Assembly: GCA_020200315.1 (NCBI GenBank)
Contig: JAIVIZ010000085.1
Span: forward strand, 1-33,985
Direction of reading: 5' to 3'
DNA length: 33,985 bases
Source of the DNA: Sphingomonadales bacterium
GTDB lineage: Bacteria > Pseudomonadota > Alphaproteobacteria > Sphingomonadales > Sphingomonadaceae
Position 1 is the first letter of the stretch; each line of letters starts with the position of its first letter. The translations under genes were made by a program, and so were the position numbers. The notes under the pieces are model-generated. The model saw only the letters and a list, made by a program, of their open reading frames with translations, was not told where the DNA came from and did not search any database. Positions 1 to 7,225 of the stretch are shown here, piece by piece.

Positions 1-1600
1 TGCCAAGGCCGAGCACATCGACCTTCATGAACTTCAATTCTTCGATGTCATCCTTTTCCCATTCGATGACATGGCGGTCCGGCATCGCAGCAGGCTCGAT
101 CGGCACAAGATCGTCGAGCCGGTCGCGGGTGAGCACGAAGCCGCCCGGATGTTGGCTGAGGTGACGCGGCGTGCCGATGAGCTGGCGAGCAAGGTCCAGC
201 GTCAAAGCGAGGCGCGGATCGGTGCTGTCGAGGTTCAACTCATCGACGTGGCGCTGCTCAACACCTTCGTTCGACCAGCCCCACACCTGACTGGCGAGCG
301 CGCCGGTCATGTCTTCCGGCAGCCCTAGAGCCTTGCCCACTTCGCGCACCGCACCTCTGGAGCGATAGCGACTGACTACAGCAGTAAGCGCGGCGTGCTG
401 GCGGCCATAGGTCTCATAAATCCACTGGATCACTTCCTCGCGGCGCTCATGCTCAAAATCGACATCGATGTCGGGCGGCTCGTCGCGTGCTTCGGAGATG
501 AAGCGCTCGAACAGCAGCTCATGCGCGACAGGATCGATGGAGGTGATCCCAAGGATGTAGCAAATCACCGAATTGGCGGCTGATCCGCGCCCCTGACACA
601 GAATGCCCTGGCTTCTGGCGAACGCGACGATGGAGTTCACCGTCAGGAAATAAGGCGCGTAGCCCAGCCGCTCGACCAGTTTCAGCTCATGGGCGAGGAG
701 ATGGAAGTAGGCGTCCGGCACGCCATTCGGGAACTTGGCAGTCAGCCCTTCACGGGTCATTTGTTCCAACGCCTGCTGAGGCGTCCGGCCGGACATCACG
801 ATCTCGCCGGGATATTGATAGCTCAGCTCGCGAAGCGAGAAGGTGCAGCGACCGGCAATATCGGCGCTCGCCTGAATTGCATCGGGATAAGCGGCAAACC
901 GCCGTTCCATCTCGACAACGCTCTTCAAGTGCCGGTCGGCATAGCGCTCGCGCCGGAACCCAAGATCGTCGATGGTGCACTTGTGGCGGATGGCTGTGAC
1001 CACGTCCTGAAGCATCCGGCTGTCGGGTGAGTCATAGAGAACGTCGCCTGTTGCCAGACTGCGAATGCCGAACCGGCGTGCCATTGCATCGAGCTGATGG
1101 AGGCGGATCGAGTCGCCCGGACGGCGGCGGAAGCTCAGCACCAGATGGGCGTCGCTGCCAAAAATGTCCTTCATTCGAGCGAGCGCAACGCCGGTGGTCT
1201 CATCGGGGCGATCCGGGACGAGCGCTGCAATCAGTCCCTCAGCATAGTTGGCGACATCCTCCCAATGAAGGAAGCATTGGCCCTTCTCGCCCTTCTTCGG
1301 CTCGGCTCGGTTCTTGCCAACGGTAAGCAGGCGGGTGAGCTGGGACCATGCGGCACGGTTCTTCGGCCATAGGAGCAGCGAGCTTCCATCCACCAAATCC
1401 AGACGGCAGCCAGCTATGAGGCGGACATTGGTCGCATCGGCGGCGATGGTGGCCCGGACCAGTCCGGCAACGCTGTTGCGATCCGTGATTCCGAGCGCCG
1501 GATAGCCGAGCAGCGCAGCAGCCGAGAACAGCGCCTCACATGATGAAACACCCCGAAGGAAGCTGAAGTGGCTGGTCGCGTTCAGCTCGACATAGGTCAT
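1..1600 (-). CDS. dnaE2: Error-prone DNA polymerase DnaE2 (ImuC), N-terminal part, cut by window edge
   Basis: C-family DNA polymerase of the SOS mutasome; with ImuA and ImuB it carries out damage-induced translesion synthesis. The frame is open from the ATG at 1600 down to base 1, giving 533 codons, about half of a usual ~1,050-1,100-aa DnaE2. The N-terminus carries a PHP-type start (THFSFLRG near residues 9-17, then LGITDRNS). The palm motif PDIDVDF lies at residues 376-382; its Asp residues 377 and 379 match the metal-binding pair of DnaE-type polymerases. DQHPGG-like family motifs are represented by SQHPGGFVLT near the visible end. The ATG overlaps the imuB stop in an ATGA arrangement, so the two are translationally coupled. 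The C-terminal half lies outside the window, so integrity of the whole gene cannot be judged. Confidence 0.95.
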   Translation of the reverse strand, partial: MTYVELNATSHFSFLRGVSSCEALFSAAALLGYPALGITDRNSVAGLVRATIAADATNVRLIAGCRLDLVDGSSLLLWPKNRAAWSQLTRLLTVGKNRAEPKKGEKGQCFLHWEDVANYAEGLIAALVPDRPDETTGVALARMKDIFGSDAHLVLSFRRRPGDSIRLHQLDAMARRFGIRSLATGDVLYDSPDSRMLQDVVTAIRHKCTIDDLGFRRERYADRHLKSVVEMERRFAAYPDAIQASADIAGRCTFSLRELSYQYPGEIVMSGRTPQQALEQMTREGLTAKFPNGVPDAYFHLLAHELKLVERLGYAPYFLTVNSIVAFARSQGILCQGRGSAANSVICYILGITSIDPVAHELLFERFISEARDEPPDIDVDFEHERREEVIQWIYETYGRQHAALTAVVSRYRSRGAVREVGKALGLPEDMTGALASQVWGWSNEGVEQRHVDELNLDSTDPRLALTLDLARQLIGTPRHLSQHPGGFVLTRDRLDDLVPIEPAAMPDRHVIEWEKDDIEELKFMKVDVLGLG

Positions 1601-3117
1601 GCGAACACGCCGTGGACATACCAGCTAAGATCGCCGGTGCGCCCGTCCACGCCGTCCCCCTTGCGGAACAGCCAGAAGCGAGCGCCGCTATCATCCTCGA
1701 CCTGAAAATAGTCGCGCACGGCTTCGGTCTCGCCGATGCGCTTCCACCATTCGCCAAAGATGCGTTCCGGCCCATCGGCCTTGCGGATTCGATGCGTCTT
1801 GCCGCGCCATGAGAAGCGAACAGGCGGCTGGTCGGGAAGTCCGGCAATGACTTTGTCGACAGGCTCAGGGCGATGAAGGAGGCGCACTGGACGCGGCCAT
1901 TCACGAGGCCATGCTTCGGTTCGGTTCAACGCCGGGACACGCCGGACGCTGCGCTCGGGAACGTCGCTCTCGACAGCGCTGCAACGAAAGACGTGCGAGG
2001 ATCCAATGCGGCTCGCAATCCGATCGATCAGTGGCGGTAGATCGGCGTCGTGTTCAGCGCCGCCAATCTGCTGTGCCTTCAGGGGTTCGCAGCGGCTGGC
2101 GACAAGGTGCATCGCTTCGATTCCGAATCCCGGTTCGATTGCTTCCACCTTCATGCCGAGCAGGTGCCGCAGATGCCTGCCGTCGCGGGTTGCACCGACC
2201 GTGCCGATCACGAGCTTCTGCTCGTCGCCGTCAATCCGGTCGCAGATCAGGGCCACCTGCCGAACTCCAAGCCCTAACCTTTCCAGCCGCTCCACCAGCA
2301 GGGCGGCAAGATCAGCCAGCACCTGCTCGATAGCCTCGGCTGAACTGATCGGTTCGAGGAAGCGCAGCGTGGCTTGCGGCTGCTCTTGGAGGACGATCGG
2401 CTCGAACGGCTCCTCGCTTCGCCCGAGCGCCTGATCGAGCCGCGTGAGCAGACTTGCTCCGAAGCGACGTGCCAGCGGTCCTCGCGGCATTCCGATCAGC
2501 TCGCCGATGGTCTCGATCCCGAACCGGCGCGCGGAAGCGAGGGCATGGTCGTCTAATCTCAGTGCGGCTGGAGGCAGAGGAGCAATCGCTTCGGCTTCAT
2601 GCCCGTTGGAGCAAAGGCTGATGCTGTCTCGGCCAAAGCGGGCGAGCGCGTGTGCTGCGCCGGTCGTGCCCGCCACTGCGATCCGCGCATCGAAGCCGAG
2701 GTGGGAGCAGAAGCGCAGGATGCGCTGGCACATCCGCCGTTCGCCGCCGAACAGGTGCGATACGCCGCTGAGGTCCAGCCATAGCCCGTCCTCGCCAGAG
2801 AGGGCTGCGCGTGGCGTCCAGCGGCTTGCTGCGAACAATCCAAGACGTTTCAGGAACGCCGCATCAGCCTCCGGCTCAGCGGGGCGGATGTCTAACCCTG
2901 GAACGAGCGCACGCGCTTGGGTGAGCGCCATACCCGGATACAGGCCGAGGGAGCGTGATTGCGAGCAAGCGGCCGCAATCACCACCTGTTGCCCCGATCG
3001 CAAGCTGGTCACCAGTGGAGACGGTTCAGGCTGCGTGGCGGGCCGGAGCTTCCGATCGATCCGCCGCAGCCGATCGATGGAAAGGCTCGGCAGGGTAAGC
3101 GAGGCGACCCGCTTCAT
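1597..3117 (-). CDS. imuB: ImuB, Y-family polymerase-like mutasome hub
   Basis: Catalytically inactive relative of Y-family polymerases that links DnaE2 and ImuA to the beta clamp. The 506-aa protein begins MKRVASLTLPSLSIDRL, the usual ImuB opening, and lacks the acidic metal ligands of active Y-family enzymes near the start. WLDLSGVSHLFGGE sits near residue 125, and the C-terminus has the family pattern of aromatic residues ending in WYVHGVFA. The ATG at 3117 was chosen because GGAGG lies six bases upstream and homologs begin here; the reading frame extends further upstream without a good site. Its 5' end overlaps imuA by 92 nt in another frame, and its stop overlaps the dnaE2 start by 4 nt, so the three genes form one compact operon. 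Confidence 0.93.
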   Translation of the reverse strand: MKRVASLTLPSLSIDRLRRIDRKLRPATQPEPSPLVTSLRSGQQVVIAAACSQSRSLGLYPGMALTQARALVPGLDIRPAEPEADAAFLKRLGLFAASRWTPRAALSGEDGLWLDLSGVSHLFGGERRMCQRILRFCSHLGFDARIAVAGTTGAAHALARFGRDSISLCSNGHEAEAIAPLPPAALRLDDHALASARRFGIETIGELIGMPRGPLARRFGASLLTRLDQALGRSEEPFEPIVLQEQPQATLRFLEPISSAEAIEQVLADLAALLVERLERLGLGVRQVALICDRIDGDEQKLVIGTVGATRDGRHLRHLLGMKVEAIEPGFGIEAMHLVASRCEPLKAQQIGGAEHDADLPPLIDRIASRIGSSHVFRCSAVESDVPERSVRRVPALNRTEAWPREWPRPVRLLHRPEPVDKVIAGLPDQPPVRFSWRGKTHRIRKADGPERIFGEWWKRIGETEAVRDYFQVEDDSGARFWLFRKGDGVDGRTGDLSWYVHGVFA

Positions 3118-3805
3118 CCGTTCCCTCCAGTATCCATTGATGAGGCGGTCCGCCGCGCTGACGCACCAGCTCAATCCTCCAGCGTGATTGCGCAATGCCG
3201 CTTACTGGCAGCGGCTTGGATGGCACGCAGCCGATCCGCCAGCGCGTCACGGCCGATGAAGGTTGAGCGAGCGGGTCTTCACCGCTCCGCCTCCAGCGTT
3301 TCAGCACCAACGCCGTCATGCCGCTGTTTTCGGCGGCTAGCTCAAGGCGCCGCGTCGCCGTCATCGTCATTCGGCCGATCTCACCAATCACGGCGGCAAG
3401 GCTGCCATGCCGCAGCCCTTCTTCCATCACCGCCAGTGCCTCTTCGTCCCTGCGGCACTCGGCGTAGATCAAGCGGTCAGGTCTCAACCCGACCTGCGCG
3501 AGAGCCGGGGCGAACAGATCGCGTCGGGTCAGTGCCCAAAGCACGGTTCCGCTCTCGGCTGCACAACGACTGGCGATCCCGGCCGTGAACAGGGTAGCGG
3601 CGGCATCATCGTTGAGGTTGCCGCTAGTTCCCGTAATCTCATGCAGTGCGCCGCAAGCGAGTCCCGCGCCGCAGAGCCGCTCGTCTATGGCCTCGATGCC
3701 GAATGGCAGGACTTGTGTGCCGGTGATTCGCCCGGCAGCCTGGATAGCTTGCACCTCCGCCAGCAAGGCGTCGAGGCTTAGGGGACTGGACAAAAGGGCT
3801 ATCAC
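3026..3805 (-). CDS. imuA: ImuA, RecA-like mutasome accessory protein
   Basis: RecA/SulA-related protein needed for ImuB-DnaE2 mutagenesis. About 259 aa; recognisable segments are LPFGIEAIDERL followed by GALHEITG near the N-terminus, and RWRIELVRQRGG near the C-terminus, as in alphaproteobacterial ImuA. The frame stays open upstream to a TTG at 3865, but that stretch contains the LexA operator at 3828-3842, so the true start must be downstream of it. GTG 3805 is my choice; TTG 3793 is the alternative, and neither has a strong ribosome site. First gene of the leftward imuA-imuB-dnaE2 operon. Confidence 0.88.
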   Translation of the reverse strand: MIALLSSPLSLDALLAEVQAIQAAGRITGTQVLPFGIEAIDERLCGAGLACGALHEITGTSGNLNDDAAATLFTAGIASRCAAESGTVLWALTRRDLFAPALAQVGLRPDRLIYAECRRDEEALAVMEEGLRHGSLAAVIGEIGRMTMTATRRLELAAENSGMTALVLKRWRRSGEDPLAQPSSAVTRWRIGCVPSKPLPVSGIAQSRWRIELVRQRGGPPHQWILEGTDEAGRLAYPAEPFHRSAAADRSEAPARHAA

Positions 3806-3827
3806 GGCGACTCTGCACGACTCACTT

Positions 3828-3842
3828 GTTCCCTTTATGTTC
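3828..3842. promoter_or_regulatory. LexA (SOS) box, GTTC-N7-GTTC
   Basis: Exact direct repeat GTTC at 3828-3831 and 3839-3842, spaced by seven bases, the consensus LexA site of alphaproteobacteria. It lies between the divergent imuA and the 80-aa gene at 3899, 57 bp from the latter's start and 23 bp from the chosen imuA start. One site could therefore repress both directions. LexA itself is not in the window. Confidence 0.88.
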
Positions 3843-3898
3843 CTGCTCTCAGGAACCAGAGTCAACCGCCCGCATTAAAACACCCAAAGGAGTTCCTC

Positions 3899-4141
3899 GT
3901 GCCGAAAGACGCCACTGAAGACATGCTGGGCGTGATGATCGCCCTTTCCGACCAAGTGCCGGACGCGCCGCTTCAAGGTGTGTGCTGGGTGCTTGCTCAG
4001 CTTGTCGCCGAACACCGGGGTAAGCTCGGCGAAGACCTGGCTAAGAAGCTCCTTGTGACCGGCGCGACCATTTGGAATCACAGCAAAGCATTAGGAGAGG
4101 ACTTCCTAGACATTCAGCACATTACGTCCGGTGAACAGTAG
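3899..4141 (+). CDS. Small protein of unknown function, SOS-linked
   Basis: An 80-aa soluble, probably helical protein with no signal peptide or membrane segment; I do not recognise its family. The GTG start at 3899 is supported by AAAGGAG ending seven bases upstream. It ends four bases before the SRAP gene at 4146, so the two are almost certainly co-transcribed, and the only regulatory site seen upstream is the LexA box shared with imuA. A role in the damage response is inferred from position alone. Confidence 0.7.
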   Translation: MPKDATEDMLGVMIALSDQVPDAPLQGVCWVLAQLVAEHRGKLGEDLAKKLLVTGATIWNHSKALGEDFLDIQHITSGEQ

Positions 4142-4145
4142 CTCC

Positions 4146-4748
4146 ATGTGCAACCTCTACACCATGACGGCGAGCGTGGATGAGCTGCGGCGCGTGTTTG
4201 GCGCGTTTCAGGGCGACACTGCCAACCTGCCGCCGTTCGACGAGATTTATCCGGGCAAGCCAGCGCCAGTGTTGCGTCGCGGCGATAATGGGCAAGGCCT
4301 CAAGCTGGAGATGATGGAGTGGGGCTTTCCTGGACTGGCCGCCGCAAAGAGCCGCCCTGTCACCAACGTCCGCAATCTGGACAGTCCATTTTGGCGAGGC
4401 GCGCTGAACCGCGCCGATCGCCGCTGTCTCGTCCCCGTAACCCGCTTCTGCGAGTGGACCGCCGAAGCTGATCCGCTCACCCGACGAAAGAGCAAGGTCT
4501 GGTTCGGCCTGCATGACGACGCCGATCCGCTGTTCGCCTTTGCAGGTGTGTGGCGACCTGGTCCTGAGCGTCCCTACATGGCGCTTCTGACGTGCGAGCC
4601 GAACTCGATCGTCGGCGCAGTGCATCCTAAGGCGATGCCGGTGATGCTGCGCCGCGAAGACATGGATCGCTGGCTCGATCACGAGCGGGTGAGCGCCTGC
4701 GAATTGGCCCGTGCTTATGACGATGGCGCGATGCGACGGCTGGCCTAG
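4146..4748 (+). CDS. SOS response-associated (SRAP/YedK-type) abasic-site protein
   Basis: SRAP proteins form a thiazolidine crosslink between Cys2 and abasic sites in single-stranded DNA, shielding them from cleavage and mutagenic bypass. The start at 4146 is fixed by the family rule that the mature protein begins with Cys: it reads MCNLYTMT. An upstream in-frame GTG at 4131 would bury this Cys and is rejected. Other active-site residues are present: Asn74 in TNVRN, Glu103 in RFCEW, and His150 in AVHPKAMPVML. At 200 aa it is of family length. It lies four bases after the 80-aa gene, opposite imuA-imuB-dnaE2 across the LexA box. A second, divergent SRAP is at 14606-15187. Confidence 0.93.
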   Translation: MCNLYTMTASVDELRRVFGAFQGDTANLPPFDEIYPGKPAPVLRRGDNGQGLKLEMMEWGFPGLAAAKSRPVTNVRNLDSPFWRGALNRADRRCLVPVTRFCEWTAEADPLTRRKSKVWFGLHDDADPLFAFAGVWRPGPERPYMALLTCEPNSIVGAVHPKAMPVMLRREDMDRWLDHERVSACELARAYDDGAMRRLA

Positions 4749-4810
4749 CCGAAGCCTTTACGGCGGCGGTCACTAAGCGCAGAACCGATCCTCTCAACTA
4801 GGGAGAATGT

Positions 4811-4975
4811 ATGCACAAGATTCTGTCTGCTGCGGTCGCCTTGGCGGTTCTTTCCACCCCGGCGCTCGGCTCGCCCTGCCGGGACGGTAAAGGCAAGTTC
4901 GTGAAGTGCACCAAGGTCGTGAAGAAGGTGGTACGCTGCCGTGACGCCAAGGGACTTTTCATCAAGTGCAAATAG
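4811..4975 (+). CDS. Small secreted Cys-rich protein with internal repeat
   Basis: A 54-aa protein with a signal peptide (MHKILSAAVALAVLSTPALG, cleavage likely near residue 20) and a mature part of two near-identical units, CRDGKGKFVKC and CRDAKGLFIKC, joined by a lysine/valine-rich linker. Four Cys could form two disulfides in the periplasm. GGGAG lies five bases before ATG 4811. I recognise this as a type common in sphingomonads but know no function. The next gene, 23 bp downstream, is also a secreted repeat protein, so they probably form a transcription unit. Confidence 0.8.
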   Translation: MHKILSAAVALAVLSTPALGSPCRDGKGKFVKCTKVVKKVVRCRDAKGLFIKCK

Positions 4976-4998
4976 GGCAACCGATCGGGAGAGTATCG

Positions 4999-5577
4999 AT
5001 GAAGAAGCTGCTCATTGTCGCTGGTCTTGTCCTTGGACTGGCATCGCTGTCGGGACAGGCAAACGCACGCAACTACGATTGCTCGAAAGCGGGAAATGCC
5101 AATAAGGCTGCCTGCAAGGCACCCGGCGTGACGCACGTCGCTGCTACAAAAGCCACCAAGGTGACCAAGGCGACGACGACCGTAGCCAAGACACGGAATT
5201 ACGATTGCACCAAGGCCGGAAACGCCAACAAGGCAGCTTGCAAAACCACCGCCGCACAGACGGCACCTGCTGAGGCGGGTCGGAAGGGTACGCAAACGAC
5301 CAAGGCCGCTAACTACGACTGCACCAAGTTCTACAATCGCCTGCGAGCAGTGTGCCGCACGCAGGGTGCGACGACGAACGCCAGCACCTCGACAGTGGCA
5401 CCGGGATCGGCCCCAATGACTAGGCCGGCCACATCTCATCAAACGACGACTACGACACGGTCGGCCAACAACGATGCGGCGGGCGCCACAGCTCAATGCA
5501 AGGATGGCACCTATAGCCACGCCCAACACCGCACTGGCGCTTGCTCGCGCCACCGTGGCGTCGCGAAGTGGCTTTAG
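4999..5577 (+). CDS. Secreted repeat protein with C-terminal DUF3761-like domain
   Basis: 192 aa. A signal peptide covers residues 1-23. Three Cys-containing units follow: residues 24-40 and 66-82 are almost identical (NYDCxKAGNANKAACK), and 104-120 is a diverged copy (NYDCTKFYNRLRAVCR). They are separated by Thr/Ala/Lys-rich linkers of low complexity. The last ~29 residues (CKDGTYSHAQHRTGACS, then GVAKWL) match the DUF3761 pattern. The start ATG 4999 follows CGGGAGAG. Function is unknown; the features suggest a periplasmic or extracellular disulfide-containing protein. Co-transcribed with the 54-aa gene upstream. Confidence 0.82.
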   Translation: MKKLLIVAGLVLGLASLSGQANARNYDCSKAGNANKAACKAPGVTHVAATKATKVTKATTTVAKTRNYDCTKAGNANKAACKTTAAQTAPAEAGRKGTQTTKAANYDCTKFYNRLRAVCRTQGATTNASTSTVAPGSAPMTRPATSHQTTTTTRSANNDAAGATAQCKDGTYSHAQHRTGACSRHRGVAKWL

Positions 5578-5588
5578 AGATTTGACTT

Positions 5589-5611
5589 GCGGGCGTGGTC
5601 ATAAAGCCCGC
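5589..5611 (+). terminator. Hairpin after the secreted-protein pair
   Basis: GCGGGC at 5589-5594 pairs with GCCCGC at 5606-5611 across an 11-base loop, 12 bp after the stop of the DUF3761 gene. There is no T-run after it, so it is only a possible terminator. Confidence 0.4.
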
Positions 5612-5708
5612 GCCTGCTTGTCAATACGCCGGCGCTAAGGCCGCTTGATCTGCCGCTTTCCTACAGCCAGTTGCTTTTCGTAAGGAAGGCTCGCCTCGGT
5701 AGAACGAA

Positions 5709-5744
5709 GGGGGTCGTGTGCGGTTGTGCCAACCCGCGACCCCC
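5709..5744. terminator. Long hairpin downstream of the RadC-like gene
   Basis: GGGGGTCG (5709-5716) pairs with CGACCCCC (5737-5744), with an inner stem CGGTTG/CAACC(C)G around a TGC loop. It sits eight bases beyond the stop of the leftward RadC-like gene, the expected place for its terminator, and also after the rightward secreted-protein genes. No clear T-run on either side. Confidence 0.5.
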
Positions 5745-5751
5745 GGATCGT

Positions 5752-6498
5752 TCACTCTCTCTCGGCCCTGGGCGCACCTTCGGGTCGGCAATCGGTCCAG
5801 GGCTCATCATTGAGTACGCCGCCTCGGCGCGAACTCCACGTCCGGCCTTGCGCAATGATGAAGTGATCGATCAGGGGCATGTCCAGATCGTCCGACACAC
5901 GAAAAAGCCGATCCGTTAACCGGCGATCATCGGCGCTCGGCTCAGGATTCCCGGAAGGATGATTGTGTACCAGAATGTAGCCGGCCGCACCGATCGCCAT
6001 CCCGTTGCGAACCACGTTTGAAATGTTGACGGCTACGTGGCCTGGTGACCCTTCTCCCAGCTCGACAATCTTCAACAGCCGAGTTTCATGATCGACATAG
6101 ATTGCGATAAGTCGCTCGAACTCGAAGAACCCGATCTCCATGCGAAGGTATCTAAGCAGCCCCTCGACGCCGCCCAGCAGCGGACGCTCCGCCACGCGCT
6201 CCGCCAAGGCAACGCGCATGATGTCACGCGACGATAAGATTGCCCTCGCCAGCTCCCAAGGGACCGTTCGGCAAATCCGCCAGGTCGAACCACCAAGCAC
6301 GGCCGATATTGAACCGAATTCCTCGAGTAGCGCTCTCGACCAGCCTTCTGGATCGCCAGCGCCAAGCGTGTGAAGAAAGTTTGTGAGGATTTGAACGTCG
6401 GTGATTTGGGTCTGCGGAAGGGTCCAATGAGGCTCCTCCACGCTCGCACGGCTGACCGCGTCCTGACATTCGTCTTCGATTACGAAGGACCTCGCCAC
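5752..6498 (-). CDS. RadC-like JAB/JAMM-domain protein
   Basis: 248 aa with the RadC-type JAMM metalloprotease motif HNHPSGNPEPSADD: His178, His180, Ser188 and Asp191 fit HxH-x7-SxxD. Glu147 or Glu149 in VELGEG may be the upstream acidic residue. The N-terminal ~100 residues show LTNFLHTLGAGDPEGWSRAL, resembling the helical UPF0758/RadC lead-in. Despite the name, RadC-family proteins have no established repair role; copies are frequent on ICEs, plasmids and prophages, which fits this island. The GTG start at 6498 has GAGGG seven bases upstream. Transcribed divergently from the phage-type module. Confidence 0.88.
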   Translation of the reverse strand: MARSFVIEDECQDAVSRASVEEPHWTLPQTQITDVQILTNFLHTLGAGDPEGWSRALLEEFGSISAVLGGSTWRICRTVPWELARAILSSRDIMRVALAERVAERPLLGGVEGLLRYLRMEIGFFEFERLIAIYVDHETRLLKIVELGEGSPGHVAVNISNVVRNGMAIGAAGYILVHNHPSGNPEPSADDRRLTDRLFRVSDDLDMPLIDHFIIAQGRTWSSRRGGVLNDEPWTDCRPEGAPRAERE

Positions 6499-6638
6499 GG
6501 GCAGCCCTCACGGGTGCTCGGCGATTCGGCGTTGTCAGATTGCAGCCATTTTGGATGAGGTCAACGAGCTGCGGTTAACCCATAGACAAGTTAGAGGGGC
6601 GGCAACAGGTTCGAGTTCACAGGGTGTCGGCCCATGGA

Positions 6639-6667
6639 TTGACTTTTTGCGAACTTTGTGCTACACG
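6639..6667 (+). promoter_or_regulatory. Promoter-like sequence before the phage-type module
   Basis: TTGACT (6639-6644), a 17-base spacer, then TACACG (6662-6667). The -35 box is near consensus and the -10 weaker, as usual in GC-rich alphaproteobacteria. Transcription would start near 6674, just ahead of two hairpins and the gene at 6746. Confidence 0.55.
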
Positions 6668-6676
6668 AAAAGCATT

Positions 6677-6727
6677 GGCGGAGGTCCGCCTGATTGAGCT
6701 GGATGCGTCGCCGCGTCCGGCTTTTTT
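6677..6727 (+). terminator. Two-hairpin leader ending in an intrinsic terminator
   Basis: First hairpin: GGCGG (6677-6681), loop AGGT, CCGCC (6686-6690). Second hairpin: GGATGCG (6701-6707), loop TCGC, CGCGTCC (6712-6718, one G-U pair), followed two bases later by TTTTTT at 6722-6727. With the promoter at 6639 this would give an RNA of about 55 nt ending 19 bp before the first gene of the module. It may be an attenuator, an antitermination site or a small RNA. Confidence 0.6.
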
Positions 6728-6745
6728 ATTGTCCGGGGGCGGTCG

Positions 6746-7225
6746 ATGATTCCTGATGACGAGCTTGCCTTGATGCCGCTTGCCGCTGCCGGCAATCACG
6801 AGGCCAGCGTCATGCTCCGCGACGGACTGCTGCTCGGTGCCCAGGCTGCCGATCTGCCAATGGTGCGGTTCGATGCACTGTCCAAGGCGGAGGTCTTCGC
6901 CCGCCTCGCGGCCGAGCAAGGCGATGCCGGCGACAAAGTGACGCTTGCCGCACTGCTCCTGCTGCAATCGTCAATCTACCGGGAGGAAGGTTTGGACGAA
7001 GTGGCCCTTGCCTATGCCAGGCACGCTGACGAGCTGTTCGTTGCGATCATGCAGGCTGACGACTGTGAAGGCCGGGCCATGCTTTTGGGAGCCGTGTCCG
7101 GGCTGGCCGATAGTGGTGACGATCTCGCCGCACTGATGCTCGACAACCTTGTTGCCGCGATGCCGGCTGAGTTCGTTGCCGCGACAACTGCTGCGATTCG
7201 CAAAGCCGAGGTGGCGCATGGCTAA
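6746..7225 (+). CDS. Unknown helical protein, paralog A of a tandem pair
   Basis: 159 aa, predicted helical and soluble, with no known motif. A central block (SKAEVFARLAAEQGDAGD) and the C-terminal end (AATTAAIRKAEVAHG) align with the next gene's EVFARLAAEHGEPND block and its ATAIRNHVKSG end, so the two are diverged duplicates. It is first in the rightward phage-type module and overlaps the next gene by 8 nt. The repeated short helices resemble TPR/Sel1-type solenoids, but no clear repeat consensus is visible. In this position a small virion or ejectosome component, or a regulator of the module, is possible; that is inference only. Confidence 0.72.
   Translation: MIPDDELALMPLAAAGNHEASVMLRDGLLLGAQAADLPMVRFDALSKAEVFARLAAEQGDAGDKVTLAALLLLQSSIYREEGLDEVALAYARHADELFVAIMQADDCEGRAMLLGAVSGLADSGDDLAALMLDNLVAAMPAEFVAATTAAIRKAEVAHG

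Noticed and set aside
2444-3187. 247-codon rightward open frame
   Set aside because: Antisense of imuB; Ser/Arg/Ala-rich without motifs.
3806-3865. TTG 3865 as imuA start
   Set aside because: The LexA operator lies inside this stretch and homologs start later.
4131-4145. Earlier GTG start for the SRAP gene
   Set aside because: It would place five residues before the essential Cys2.
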